Assembly: GCF_900187445.1 (NCBI RefSeq)
Contig: NZ_FYEB01000001.1
Coordinates: forward strand, 310,001-374,000
DNA: 64,000 nt
Direction: 5' to 3'
Source: Pseudomonas sp. Irchel s3b2
Lineage (GTDB): Bacteria > Pseudomonadota > Gammaproteobacteria > Pseudomonadales > Pseudomonadaceae
The notes under the pieces are model-generated. The model was not told the DNA's origin. It ran no database searches and worked only from the letters and a program-made list of their open reading frames with translations. Shown in pieces: positions 18,652 through 26,737 of the stretch. How positions within the stretch are numbered: the stretch's first letter is position 1; the number at the start of each line of letters is the position of its first letter. Made by a program: the position numbers and the translations under genes.

Positions 18652-19869
18652 ATGGCGGACGTAAACAAGGTCGTTCTGGCGTATTCCGGCGGCCTGGACA
18701 CTTCGGTGATCCTCAAGTGGCTGCAGGATACTTATAACTGTGAAGTAGTGACCTTCACCGCTGACCTGGGTCAGGGCGAAGAGGTCGAACCGGCCCGCGC
18801 CAAGGCACAGGCCATGGGCGTAAAAGAAATCTACATCGACGATCTGCGCGAAGAATTCGTGCGCGATTTCGTGTTCCCGATGTTCCGCGCCAACACCGTT
18901 TACGAAGGCGAGTACCTGCTGGGTACTTCCATCGCTCGTCCGTTGATCGCCAAGCGCTTGATCGAAATCGCCAACGAAACTGGCGCTGATGCCATTTCCC
19001 ACGGCGCGACCGGCAAGGGCAACGACCAGGTTCGTTTCGAACTGGGCGCCTACGCCTTGAAACCAGGCGTGAAAGTGATCGCTCCGTGGCGCGAATGGGA
19101 TCTGCTGTCCCGCGAGAAGCTGATGGATTATGCCGAGAAGCACGCGATTCCGATCGAGCGTCACGGCAAGAAAAAATCCCCGTACTCGATGGACGCCAAC
19201 TTGCTGCACATCTCCTATGAAGGTGGCGTGCTGGAAGACACCTGGACCGAGCACGAAGAAGACATGTGGAAATGGACCGTCTCCCCGGAGAACGCTCCTG
19301 ACAAACCGCAGTACCTGGAGCTGACCTACCGCAACGGCGACATCGTCGCACTGGACGGTGTCGAAATGACTCCGGCCACCGTGCTGGCGACCTTGAACCG
19401 TATCGGCGGCGAACACGGTATCGGCCGTCTCGACATCGTCGAGAACCGTTACGTGGGCATGAAGTCCCGCGGCTGCTACGAAACTCCAGGCGGCACCATC
19501 ATGCTGCGCGCTCACCGTGCGATCGAATCGATCACCCTGGACCGCGAAGTGGCTCACCTCAAAGACGAGCTGATGCCTAAATACGCCAGCCTGATCTACA
19601 CCGGTTACTGGTGGAGCCCAGAGCGTCTGATGCTGCAACAGATGATCGACGCTTCCCAGGCTCATGTGAACGGCGTAGTGCGCCTGAAGCTGTACAAGGG
19701 CAATGTGATCGTCACTGGCCGCAAGTCCGACGAGTCGTTGTTCGACGCCAACATCGCGACCTTCGAAGAAGATGGCGGCGCCTACAACCAGGCCGATGCG
19801 GCGGGCTTCATCAAGCTCAACGCCTTGCGCATGCGTATCGCGGCGAACAAGGGCCGGAAGCTTTTCTGA
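18652..19869 (+). CDS. argG: Argininosuccinate synthase
   Basis: A 405-aa enzyme joining citrulline and aspartate with ATP. The ATP pyrophosphatase motif [11 protein letters not shown] (about 10-20) and the citrulline-site motifs [15 protein letters not shown] and [15 protein letters not shown] are intact. The start [12 protein letters not shown] at 18652 is chosen, with GTGGAG upstream at 18640. It is the second arginine gene in the window; ArgR-like half-sites precede it. Confidence 0.98.
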   Translation: MADVNKVVLAYSGGLDTSVILKWLQDTYNCEVVTFTADLGQGEEVEPARAKAQAMGVKEIYIDDLREEFVRDFVFPMFRANTVYEGEYLLGTSIARPLIAKRLIEIANETGADAISHGATGKGNDQVRFELGAYALKPGVKVIAPWREWDLLSREKLMDYAEKHAIPIERHGKKKSPYSMDANLLHISYEGGVLEDTWTEHEEDMWKWTVSPENAPDKPQYLELTYRNGDIVALDGVEMTPATVLATLNRIGGEHGIGRLDIVENRYVGMKSRGCYETPGGTIMLRAHRAIESITLDREVAHLKDELMPKYASLIYTGYWWSPERLMLQQMIDASQAHVNGVVRLKLYKGNVIVTGRKSDESLFDANIATFEEDGGAYNQADAAGFIKLNALRMRIAANKGRKLF

Positions 19870-19890
19870 GACCTTTGAGTCGGTAATGGA

Positions 19891-19921
19891 TGTGTGGCCT
19901 TGTTGATGACAAGGCCACACA
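19891..19921 (+). terminator. Hairpin after argG
   Basis: Perfect 12-bp arms TGTGTGGCCTTG and CAAGGCCACACA around a 7-nt loop, 21 bp after the stop. No T run follows, so it may be a weak or Rho-assisted terminator. Confidence 0.55.
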
Positions 19922-20043
19922 TCTGAAAGGGGGCTGCTGCATATTGAGTTTCGCTTTCTTCTTGTTTCTGCTAACCGTTCCTTCTGCTTCCTGTCCTTGA
20001 GCGTGCTTCAAGGGCTGTCTTCTGATGTGCGACAGTTCAATAC

Positions 20044-20625
20044 CTAGCCCATAATCGTCACGCCCTGTGAACTCAAGTTGTAAGAAATACAGAATGTTGC
20101 GCTGTTCTGTTTCTTTATTTGTCTCCAATGTTTGAGTGTGTTGTCCTTCAGTAATTTATCCGAGTCGGCACACGTGAGAAATACGATCACTTGTGCAGGG
20201 TTATCCGGAGGGTGCTGAATACTCTCCATCAGGGCGCTGAGCGCCATTTTTTTGCGTACCCACCGTGCATCAACGATGTGCAGATCCTTTAGGGAAGCAG
20301 GCAGGTGCACATGGTGTGGGCCCGAGCTTTCAGGCGTTACCTTGGGTGGGCTGTTTCCCGAGTGATCAGCGTTGTCCATGACTTTTATGAAATGTTTTCC
20401 CTTCTCGAAATCGGAGGGCGCGTAAAGCGACCGATAGTTGAAGTTTAGTGTGATGAAGAAAAGGAAAAGTAAATAAAAGGGGAAGCTGATCAGGAACCAA
20501 ACATAAAGCTCTCTTTCCTTATCATCGAGAAAGGGGAGAGATACAGCAGCCGAAGTTTCAGATAAGGCTGCAAAAATTGCGATGATTGTCATGGGGTTGG
20601 TGATTCTTTTTCTGAGTTTTATCAT
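20044..20625 (-). CDS. Hypothetical protein with two N-terminal membrane helices
   Basis: A 193-aa protein of unknown function. Residues about 12-31 (TIIAIFAALSETSAAVSLPF) and 41-62 (YVWFLISFPFYLLFLFFITL) form two membrane helices, followed by NFNYRSLYAPSDFEKG. I recall a similar two-helix plus LYAPSDF module in other uncharacterised bacterial proteins with varied C-termini. The linker is Pro/Ser/His rich, and the last 90 residues look like a small cytoplasmic alpha/beta domain (QVIVFLTCADSDKLLKDN). The gene is AT-richer than its neighbours and stands alone. The ribosome site is weak. Confidence 0.65.
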   Translation of the reverse strand: MIKLRKRITNPMTIIAIFAALSETSAAVSLPFLDDKERELYVWFLISFPFYLLFLFFITLNFNYRSLYAPSDFEKGKHFIKVMDNADHSGNSPPKVTPESSGPHHVHLPASLKDLHIVDARWVRKKMALSALMESIQHPPDNPAQVIVFLTCADSDKLLKDNTLKHWRQIKKQNSATFCISYNLSSQGVTIMG

Positions 20626-21182
20626 GTTGTCTGCTCATGAAGTATTGTACTTTCTCGATTGGTTTGTGGGAGGGGTAATAACTGGTTTGTTAGGTTTTTT
20701 CTATTGTGTTTAACTATTTTTTTTGCTCTGGTAGCGAAGATTATTATAGTAGCTGTGTTGTTGTAGGGTCGGGTGTGGCTGCTTGTTTATTTTAGATTTG
20801 TAAGAAGTGTATTGTTGATGAAGTGTTACGGTGTGTGAGCTTTTCTTGGTTGTTGAGTCAGGTTGCGGAGAATACTGGTAAAAGCCCGTTACTTTTAAGG
20901 GTAGCTCAATAGTCGATGTATGTTGGATTATCGGCGTTAAACCTTGGTTTTGTGTTTTTTTGTTGTAAGGCGATACAAAAAAATGTCGGAGCGCTGAACA
21001 ATGTTGGACCAGTAACATCTCTGGCTCTTCGTGTGGCAATGATTTTTTGTAGGAATAATCCGTGTTGTTTGTAGGCTATGTCTCTCGCTGCGAGTGGCCG
21101 GGGGTGACGGCATGCCATGGGTGAAACGACTAGGCTATGGTGCGGGCTCTAAAAATTCGAACAGCGAAAATTGGACTTGCCC
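20626..21182. other. AT-rich non-coding stretch
   Basis: This 557-bp stretch is T- and G-rich on the plus strand, unlike the rest of the window. A 109-codon minus-strand open frame in it has low-complexity, Ser/Thr/Gln/His-rich translation and is not believed. The last 150 bp, with normal composition, should hold the promoter of the response regulator. Confidence 0.5.
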
Positions 21183-21809
21183 ATGAATAAAGTGCTGATC
21201 GTGGATGATCACCCCGTCATTCGTCTTGCGGTACGTATGCTAATGGAACGTCATGGCTACGAAGTCATTGCAGAAACAGATAATGGTGTGGACGCATTAC
21301 AACTTGCCCGTGACCTGATGCCGGATATTGTCATTCTGGATATTGGAATACCGAAACTGGATGGGTTGGAAGTTATCGCGCGCCTGACATCAACGGCAAT
21401 GCCTCTAAAAGTACTGATATTGACTTCCCAGGCGCCAGGACACTTTTCCATGCGCTGCATGCAATCGGGTGCCGCCGGATATGTCTGCAAACAACAGGAT
21501 CTCACCGAGTTGCTCAGTGCAATAAAAGCCGTGCTGTCAGGTTACAGCTATTTTCCAAATCAGGCTCTGCATACTGTGCGTTCCAGTCTTGGGAACGCCA
21601 GTGAAGCTGATATGGTGGATCGTTTGTCCGGGCGAGAGATGATGGTCCTGCAACAGTTGGCCCGAGGAAAGACAAACAAGGAGATCGCCGATGGAATGTT
21701 CCTCAGCAATAAAACCGTTAGTACTTACAAGACTCGCCTTCTATTAAAGCTCAATGCTCGCTCACTGGTCGACCTGATCGAATTGGCCCAACGTAATGGC
21801 CTGGTATGA
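21183..21809 (+). CDS. Orphan BvgA/EvgA-like response regulator (NarL/LuxR type)
   Basis: A 208-aa regulator. The receiver domain has acidic residues D8/D9, phospho-acceptor D53 (VILDIGIPKLDG) and K105-region CKQ; the C-terminal LuxR-type HTH reads LSGREMMVLQQLARGKTNKE with LSNKTVSTYKTRLLLKLNA. Similarity to Bordetella BvgA along the whole length is evident from memory (GIPKLDGLEVIARL; MFLSNKTVSTYKTRLL). The ATG at 21183 is taken over an upstream TTG. No histidine kinase lies nearby, so its sensor must be unlinked. Targets unknown. Confidence 0.9.
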   Translation: MNKVLIVDDHPVIRLAVRMLMERHGYEVIAETDNGVDALQLARDLMPDIVILDIGIPKLDGLEVIARLTSTAMPLKVLILTSQAPGHFSMRCMQSGAAGYVCKQQDLTELLSAIKAVLSGYSYFPNQALHTVRSSLGNASEADMVDRLSGREMMVLQQLARGKTNKEIADGMFLSNKTVSTYKTRLLLKLNARSLVDLIELAQRNGLV

Positions 21810-21869
21810 CGCTGCCAGCGTTTGACGAGGCGCGATGAACGGGCGTTTATCAGGGGTCGGCACTTAGTA

Positions 21870-21894
21870 AAAAGCCTCCGTTTCGGGAGGCTTT
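21870..21894. terminator. Bidirectional terminator
   Basis: AAAAGCCTCC-gtttc-GGGAGGCTTTT stem between the plus-strand regulator and the minus-strand small gene at 21901. Confidence 0.85.
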
Positions 21895-21900
21895 TAAGTG

Positions 21901-22080
21901 TCACAAGTCAAAATCGTAATCGGCCAATTGCTTCTGCAGTCGGCGCTCCTCCAGCATATTGTCGATGGTGCGACGTTTGCTCAGGTTGGTCTTCGCCACT
22001 TCCACTACCGGCTCAGCGTCATCGGCCTCAACGGGAGTGAAGTCGTCTTCTACGTCCAATTGCTCTTTGCCAGTGCTCAT
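21901..22080 (-). CDS. Small PA3496-family protein
   Basis: A 59-aa soluble protein. The N-terminal half is acidic (VEDDFTPVEADDAEPVVEV) and the C-terminal half basic to amphipathic (NLSKRRTIDNMLEERRLQKQ), ending YDFDL. It lies 5' of the nth-rnf block in the same place as PA3496 of P. aeruginosa, a family I recall being described as a putative envelope-integrity factor. The ATG at 22080 is the only in-frame candidate. A terminator follows at 21894. Confidence 0.8.
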   Translation of the reverse strand: MSTGKEQLDVEDDFTPVEADDAEPVVEVAKTNLSKRRTIDNMLEERRLQKQLADYDFDL

Positions 22081-22186
22081 AAGGTTAACTCCAGGCTAAG
22101 GCTGCCTTTGGCGCTCCTTATATCGACAATTTCCCGGCGGGTAAAAAAGATTTTTTCAATCGATCAATCAAAAAAACTAATAGCGC

Positions 22187-22825
22187 TCAATCGTCCGAGG
22201 TCTTTTGCTTGTATTCGCACAAGTCCTCGATCCTGCAACTGCCACACCGCGGCTTGCGGGCCAGGCACACGTAGCGCCCATGGAGAATCAGCCAGTGGTG
22301 AGCGTCGAGCAGATATTCCTTCGGCACGAATTTCATCAGTTTCTGCTCCACCTCGACCACATTTTTGCCCGGAGCAATGCCGGTACGGTTGCTGACCCGG
22401 AAAATATGGGTGTCCACAGCCATGGTCAGCTGACGAAAGGCAGTATTGAGCACCACGTTGGCGGTCTTGCGACCGACGCCGGGCAATGCCTCCAGGGCCT
22501 CGCGGGTCTGCGGCACTTCACCGCCATGGCGCTCCACCAGCAAGCGACAGGTTTCGATCACGTTTTTCGCTTTGCTGTTGAACAGGCCAATGGTCTTGAT
22601 GTACTCCGACAGCCCTTCGACGCCCAAGGCATGAATCGCCGCTGGCGTATTGGCCACCGGGAACAGTTTGGCGGTAGCCTTGTTGACGCCGACATCGGTC
22701 GACTGCGCCGAGAGAATCACGGCGATCAGCAATTCGAACGCCGAGGAATAGGCCAGTTCGGTCTTCGGTTCAGGGTTTTCTTCGTGAAACCTGCGGAAAA
22801 TTTCAAGACGTTTTGCGGCATTCAT
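22187..22825 (-). CDS. nth: Endonuclease III
   Basis: A 212-aa DNA glycosylase/AP lyase removing oxidised pyrimidines. The helix-hairpin-helix LEALPGVGRKTANVVLN holds the catalytic Lys (K120 region), followed by VDTHIFRVSNR with the catalytic Asp. The C-terminal [4Fe-4S] site is visible as CLARKPRCGSCRIEDLC. It lies 25 bp downstream of rnfE, as in other gamma-proteobacterial rnf operons. Confidence 0.97.
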   Translation of the reverse strand: MNAAKRLEIFRRFHEENPEPKTELAYSSAFELLIAVILSAQSTDVGVNKATAKLFPVANTPAAIHALGVEGLSEYIKTIGLFNSKAKNVIETCRLLVERHGGEVPQTREALEALPGVGRKTANVVLNTAFRQLTMAVDTHIFRVSNRTGIAPGKNVVEVEQKLMKFVPKEYLLDAHHWLILHGRYVCLARKPRCGSCRIEDLCEYKQKTSDD

Positions 22826-22850
22826 GGGCGATGCGTTTCCTCGAAGGCGG

Positions 22851-23441
22851 TCAATGTGAGGCCGCTGGGCGGCGGGTCCAGGCCTGATGTGCGGCGATCA
22901 ACAGTCCCAGCAGAATAAACCCGCCAGGGGCCAGCGTGGCCAGGTGCAGGCCACCGTCGGCGATCAGCGTCCAGCCTTGCCAGTCCGGTTGCGTGGCACC
23001 GGCCAGCCAGGACAGATGGCTACCGAGTGTCCCGTTGCCGATGAACTCGCGCAGTAGGCCCAAGCCCACCATCAAGGCGCCGAACAGGCCACACAGACGC
23101 AGTCGATCACGCTGTGGGCTCTGAAAAAAACCGTTGTGTTCCAGCACGACGCATTGCAAGGCGATCAACCCTGTGTAGAAACCCAGATGCTGGTGCCATT
23201 GAAGCGACCAGGCTTGCGTGGCGAGCTCCGCACAACTGGTCAGCGTGGCGGCCAGCAAGAGGCAGGCAAGCAAATGTGTTGCCGGAATCAGTCGCGAGCG
23301 CAAGACGGCCATGCTCACACCGTAAGCGCTGAGCACCAGGGCGAACATCAGCCACAGGCCCAAAGCCGTTATCAATGAATCAGTGACGCCGATCAACGGC
23401 GTAAGCATCAGCGAGTTCTGCAGGGTTGATGACTTATTCAT
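22851..23441 (-). CDS. rnfE: RnfE/RsxE-like membrane subunit, divergent
   Basis: A 196-aa integral membrane protein aligned with RnfE by order and by LTPLIGVTDSLITALGL, LREFIGNGTLG and LAPGGFILLGLL. In E. coli RsxE, from memory, the two cluster-binding Cys lie in LGLCPLLAV and IVTNCIVVG. Here the first is Thr14 (MLTPLIGV) and only the second remains (C97, IALQCVVLE). The N-terminus is about 12 residues shorter than in E. coli. The start overlaps the rnfG end by 8 nt. Confidence 0.85.
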   Translation of the reverse strand: MNKSSTLQNSLMLTPLIGVTDSLITALGLWLMFALVLSAYGVSMAVLRSRLIPATHLLACLLLAATLTSCAELATQAWSLQWHQHLGFYTGLIALQCVVLEHNGFFQSPQRDRLRLCGLFGALMVGLGLLREFIGNGTLGSHLSWLAGATQPDWQGWTLIADGGLHLATLAPGGFILLGLLIAAHQAWTRRPAASH

Positions 23442-24045
23442 GAGCGCTGCTCCCGATCAGCGGTTGCCGGTGTTCATCGAAGTAGCGCAGTGCGTCATGG
23501 GTGGTATTGATCACCGCTCTTGAGGTGATGGTCGCGCCAGCGATCTGATCGAACTGCCCTTGGTCCTTTTTCAAGGCCCAGCCATTGTCACTGGGGTCGG
23601 TCAGGGATTTACCGGTAAACACCTGAAGCCAGGCATTGGGCCAGTCGGTGAGCTTGCCGCCCAGCCCCGGGGTTTCCGATTGCTTGAGGGTTTTGACCCC
23701 CACTAGCTTGCCTTGGGGGTTGATGGCGATCAGCAACTCAATGGAGCCGGCGTAGCCCAATGTCTGGCTACGCAGCAACACAACGCTCGGTTGGCCAGCC
23801 TTGGACGCCAGGTAGCCCCCCAACAGTGTGCTGTTGGCCAGGCGAGTGCTTTCGAGACTGAGGGGGTATTCCAGTGGCTGATTGTCGTAGCTGTCGGGCG
23901 GTAGCAGATCCAGTAACTGGCGGCTGTCGATCAGGCGTTGTTCGGCGGCAATGCGCGCGGCGCTGGTGTGCTGCACGAGGTAAGTCGCGCCCATCCCCAG
24001 GCCCGCCAGCACTACCAGAATCACAACGCTCGTCGCTCGGTTCAT
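23434..24045 (-). CDS. rnfG: RnfG/RsxG electron-transport subunit
   Basis: A 203-aa protein with one N-terminal membrane helix (TSVVILVVLAGLGMGATYLV) and a periplasmic FMN domain. The flavin attachment motif is intact (QIAGATITSRAV, with the acceptor Thr in GAT). SIELLIAINPQGKLVGVKTL and SETPGLGGKLTDW are family signatures. The start at 24045 overlaps the rnfD stop by 4 nt (ATGA). An apparent longer reading frame upstream is only the overlapping rnfD region in another frame. Confidence 0.92.
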   Translation of the reverse strand: MNRATSVVILVVLAGLGMGATYLVQHTSAARIAAEQRLIDSRQLLDLLPPDSYDNQPLEYPLSLESTRLANSTLLGGYLASKAGQPSVVLLRSQTLGYAGSIELLIAINPQGKLVGVKTLKQSETPGLGGKLTDWPNAWLQVFTGKSLTDPSDNGWALKKDQGQFDQIAGATITSRAVINTTHDALRYFDEHRQPLIGSSAHE

Positions 24046-25034
24046 GGGGCAACTTGCTCCTGCCTGGACGCGGCAAACCGTTCCAGCGCCGGTACACAGA
24101 GGTTCATCAGCAAAACCGCAAAGGCCAGCCCGTCCGGATACCCGCCCCACGTCCGAATCAGGTAAGTCAGTAACCCCACGCCTGCGCCGAACAGTAATCG
24201 GGCAGTGGGGCTTTTCGGGCCGGATATCGGTTCCGTCACGATGAAGAAGGCACCCAGCATGCTCGCGCCGGTGAGCAGATGAAACAGTGGCGAGCCATGA
24301 GAGTCGGAGCCGGTACCGTTCCAGCACAACAGGCTGATAATGAACAGGCTGGCGAGCATGCCGACCGGCGCATGCCAGCTGAATACCCGCCGCTGCAGCA
24401 GAAACGCACCGCCCGCCAGAAAAGCCAGGTTGACCCATTCCACGGCTCGACCGCCAAAACGGCCGAATGCCGGATTGCCGGCGAACAGTTCTTCCATGGT
24501 CAGGCTTTTGTTGATTCGCAGACTGTCCAGCGCCGTGGCCTGGGGCCACGCATCGGGGGGCTGACCGAAGCTGAAGCCGAACACCTGTTGCAACCCAGCA
24601 AACAAATCCATGCCATGGGACGACGGCCAATGGGTCATTTGCTGGGGAAACATCACCAGAACCAGCGCGAAACCGAGCATCGCCGGATTGAACGGATTCT
24701 TGCCAACGCCGCCATACAAGTGCTTGCCGAAAAACAGTCCGAACGCCGCAGCACTGACTGTTAGCCACCACGGGCAATAAGGCGGCAAGGCCAGTGCCAA
24801 CAGCGTCGCACTGACCAGCGCACTGCCGTCGCTCACCGTCGGTTTTACCGGTTGCTTGCGCAGCTGCAATACCGCCGCTTCTACAGCCAGCGCAGTAGCC
24901 GCCGCCAGAATCAGGTTGATCAACACCCCCCAGCCGTTCAACCAGAACAACACCAGCATTCCCGGCACAGTGGCCAGCAATACTAGCTTCATGGCTTGCT
25001 GAAGGCGTTCGTCCACCGATTCAAGGGGTGACAT
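24042..25034 (-). CDS. rnfD: RnfD/RsxD membrane subunit
   Basis: A 330-aa polytopic membrane protein (about eight to ten helices). [20 protein letters not shown] and [20 protein letters not shown] are RnfD/NqrB hallmarks. At the expected covalent FMN site (S/T-GA-T), this protein reads LLTGASMLG, so the acceptor would be Ser, which the flavin transferase ApbE may accept. The start at 25034 ([13 protein letters not shown]) overlaps the rnfB end by 14 nt; two in-frame ATGs slightly upstream are less likely. There is no rnfC between rnfB and rnfD, where it is normally found. Confidence 0.9.
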   Translation of the reverse strand: MSPLESVDERLQQAMKLVLLATVPGMLVLFWLNGWGVLINLILAAATALAVEAAVLQLRKQPVKPTVSDGSALVSATLLALALPPYCPWWLTVSAAAFGLFFGKHLYGGVGKNPFNPAMLGFALVLVMFPQQMTHWPSSHGMDLFAGLQQVFGFSFGQPPDAWPQATALDSLRINKSLTMEELFAGNPAFGRFGGRAVEWVNLAFLAGGAFLLQRRVFSWHAPVGMLASLFIISLLCWNGTGSDSHGSPLFHLLTGASMLGAFFIVTEPISGPKSPTARLLFGAGVGLLTYLIRTWGGYPDGLAFAVLLMNLCVPALERFAASRQEQVAP

Positions 25035-26028
25035 AGGCATCCACCTGACGCTCGGCTTCGCTGAGCGCATGTTGCAACGCTTCGATCTGTTCGGCCGGCG
25101 CCTCGCTTGTTTGAGCTTTCTTGAGTTCGGCGCGGCGCATGGCCAGCTGGATCTTCGCCCGTTTCAGCTCGGCATCTTTTGCCGGGGCAGGTGGCGCAGA
25201 GACTGGCGCTACGCTGCTCTCCAGTCGCGCCAGTGCCTGTTCGGCGGCTGCGAACTGCTGTTGCAGCACGATCAGTTGCGATTGCTGTTCGAAGGTTGGC
25301 GGATGCCCGAAAGCCTTGAGCGATTTGTTCAGCTGCGCCCGACTCATCGCCAGATCGACCTTGGCCTTTTTCAGTGCCGCATCGGCATTGGCGGCCTTCT
25401 GCGCGCGGACGCGCTCGAGTGCGGCCTGAACCGGGTCGAGCGTCACTTCGCTGGGCAGCACGGAGCGTTGAGCACGAGCCTGGCGTTCGGCGAGCTTCTG
25501 TTCTTCTTCGCGATGCAGTCGGGTATTGCGCTGTTCGAAACGGCGTCGCGCGTGATTGCGCTTGGCGGCCCGGGCTTGTTGTTCCTCCAGGCTGAACGCC
25601 AGCCCGCCGACAATCGGCAGCACCGTGGCCAGCGGTAACGGATGCATCTCGATGCAATCCACCGGGCAGGGCGCCACGCAGAGGTCGCAACCGGTGCATT
25701 CGTCGACGATGACCGTGTGCATGAATTTCGCCGCGCCGACAATGGCGTCGACCGGGCAGGCCTGAATGCACTTGGTGCAGCCGATGCATTCGGCTTCGCG
25801 GATGTAAGCGATCTGCGCCGGTGCCGAACCGCGACTGACGTCCAGTTCCAGTACCGGCACTTTCAGCAGGTCGGCCAGGGCTGCGATGGTTTCGCTGCCG
25901 CCCGGTGGGCACTTGTTGATCGGCTCGCCGCTGGCGATGCCTTCGGCGTAGGGTTTGCATCCGGGGTGACCACACTTGCCGCATTGGGTCTGCGGCAAGA
26001 GGGCATCGATGCGTTGAATCAGACTCAT
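25021..26028 (-). CDS. rnfB: RnfB/RsxB iron-sulphur subunit lacking its membrane anchor, with long C-terminal tail
   Basis: A 335-aa protein. It starts directly at the 4Fe domain (Cys16, 19, 24, 40), followed by two ferredoxin-type clusters (Cys81/84/87/91 and 111/114/117/121). All 12 Cys are kept. The usual N-terminal membrane helix is missing: the ATG overlaps the rnfA stop (ATGA), so there is no room for it. The tail (about 145-335) is Ala/Gln/Lys/Arg-rich and probably coiled coil. It holds two similar segments, [17 protein letters not shown] (219) and [17 protein letters not shown] (288), of the kind usually found in the RnfC tail. Confidence 0.88.
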   Translation of the reverse strand: MSLIQRIDALLPQTQCGKCGHPGCKPYAEGIASGEPINKCPPGGSETIAALADLLKVPVLELDVSRGSAPAQIAYIREAECIGCTKCIQACPVDAIVGAAKFMHTVIVDECTGCDLCVAPCPVDCIEMHPLPLATVLPIVGGLAFSLEEQQARAAKRNHARRRFEQRNTRLHREEEQKLAERQARAQRSVLPSEVTLDPVQAALERVRAQKAANADAALKKAKVDLAMSRAQLNKSLKAFGHPPTFEQQSQLIVLQQQFAAAEQALARLESSVAPVSAPPAPAKDAELKRAKIQLAMRRAELKKAQTSEAPAEQIEALQHALSEAERQVDAYVTP

Positions 26029-26594
26029 GTTTTGATCAGCCCGCTGAATCCGAGAAAAACCACCGCGATCAATCCGGCGCCGATCAATTCGATCGGCAGG
26101 CCGCGAAAGGGCAGGGGGATATCGTTATCGAGTGTGCGCTGGCGCAAGTCGCTGAACAGACTCAGTACCAGCCAGAAACCCAGTCCGGCGCCAAGGCTCA
26201 GGGCTATGGCGTGGAAAATTCCCTTGTCGTCCTGAGCGTTGAGCAACGTCAGCCCAAGCACCCCGGCATTCCCCAGCAGCAGGGGCCAGAGGCCATCGAA
26301 TGCCAGCTTTACAAACAATGCCGAAAGCAGCTTCAGCAGCGGACCAATCAGCAGAACGCTCAGCGGCAGGAACACGAATAGACGCAGCGACGTCAGCCCA
26401 AACGGCACCAGTAACCAGTGGTAGAACGCATAGCCGAGTGTGCCGACGATCAGCATCAGACATGTTGTCGCGATGCCCAGCGCGTGGACCTGTGGTCGCT
26501 CGCTGCCCAGCACCGGATCGACGCCCAGCAGCCAGTGCAACACGAGGTTGTTGATCAGGGCAGCGCTGATAAGCGTTAAAAGCAGTTCGGTCAT
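26025..26594 (-). CDS. rnfA: RnfA/RsxA-like membrane subunit lacking both cluster cysteines
   Basis: A 189-aa polytopic membrane protein with RnfA features ([47 protein letters not shown]). Compared with E. coli RsxA from memory, the Cys of FLGLCPFMG (C26) is Asp26 here (LLGVDPVLG) and the Cys of TTNCAVLG is Ala110 (LGNAGVLG). These Cys hold the [2Fe-2S] cluster at the RnfA/RnfE interface. It is the first gene of the coupled rnfABDGE set. Confidence 0.87.
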   Translation of the reverse strand: MTELLLTLISAALINNLVLHWLLGVDPVLGSERPQVHALGIATTCLMLIVGTLGYAFYHWLLVPFGLTSLRLFVFLPLSVLLIGPLLKLLSALFVKLAFDGLWPLLLGNAGVLGLTLLNAQDDKGIFHAIALSLGAGLGFWLVLSLFSDLRQRTLDNDIPLPFRGLPIELIGAGLIAVVFLGFSGLIKT

Positions 26595-26687
26595 GATCGT
26601 GCCGGTAAGGACAAGGCTTTCTTAAAGGCTCTCTAAAAAGAGAGTAGGCATTATCCGGCAAGGAAGGAGGGTGGGCCAGACATGAAA

Positions 26688-26720
26688 ATCCCACAGTCGC
26701 GCCGGGCACGACTGTGGGAT
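26688..26720 (-). terminator. Terminator of metG
   Basis: Perfect 12-bp arms ATCCCACAGTCG and CGACTGTGGGAT, followed by TTTC on the minus strand, 18 bp after the metG stop. Confidence 0.8.
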
Positions 26721-26737
26721 CGGTTTACCGCAGACCT

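Noticed and set aside
18541..19920. 459-codon frame opposite argG
   Set aside because: Antisense shadow that also covers the ArgR-site region.
20710..21039. 109-codon minus-strand frame in the AT-rich gap
   Set aside because: Low-complexity Ser/Thr/Gln/His translation, no ribosome site and no domain.
23434..24777. Apparent 447-aa version of RnfG
   Set aside because: The first half is the rnfD region read in another frame; RnfG itself begins at 24045 with the ATGA overlap.
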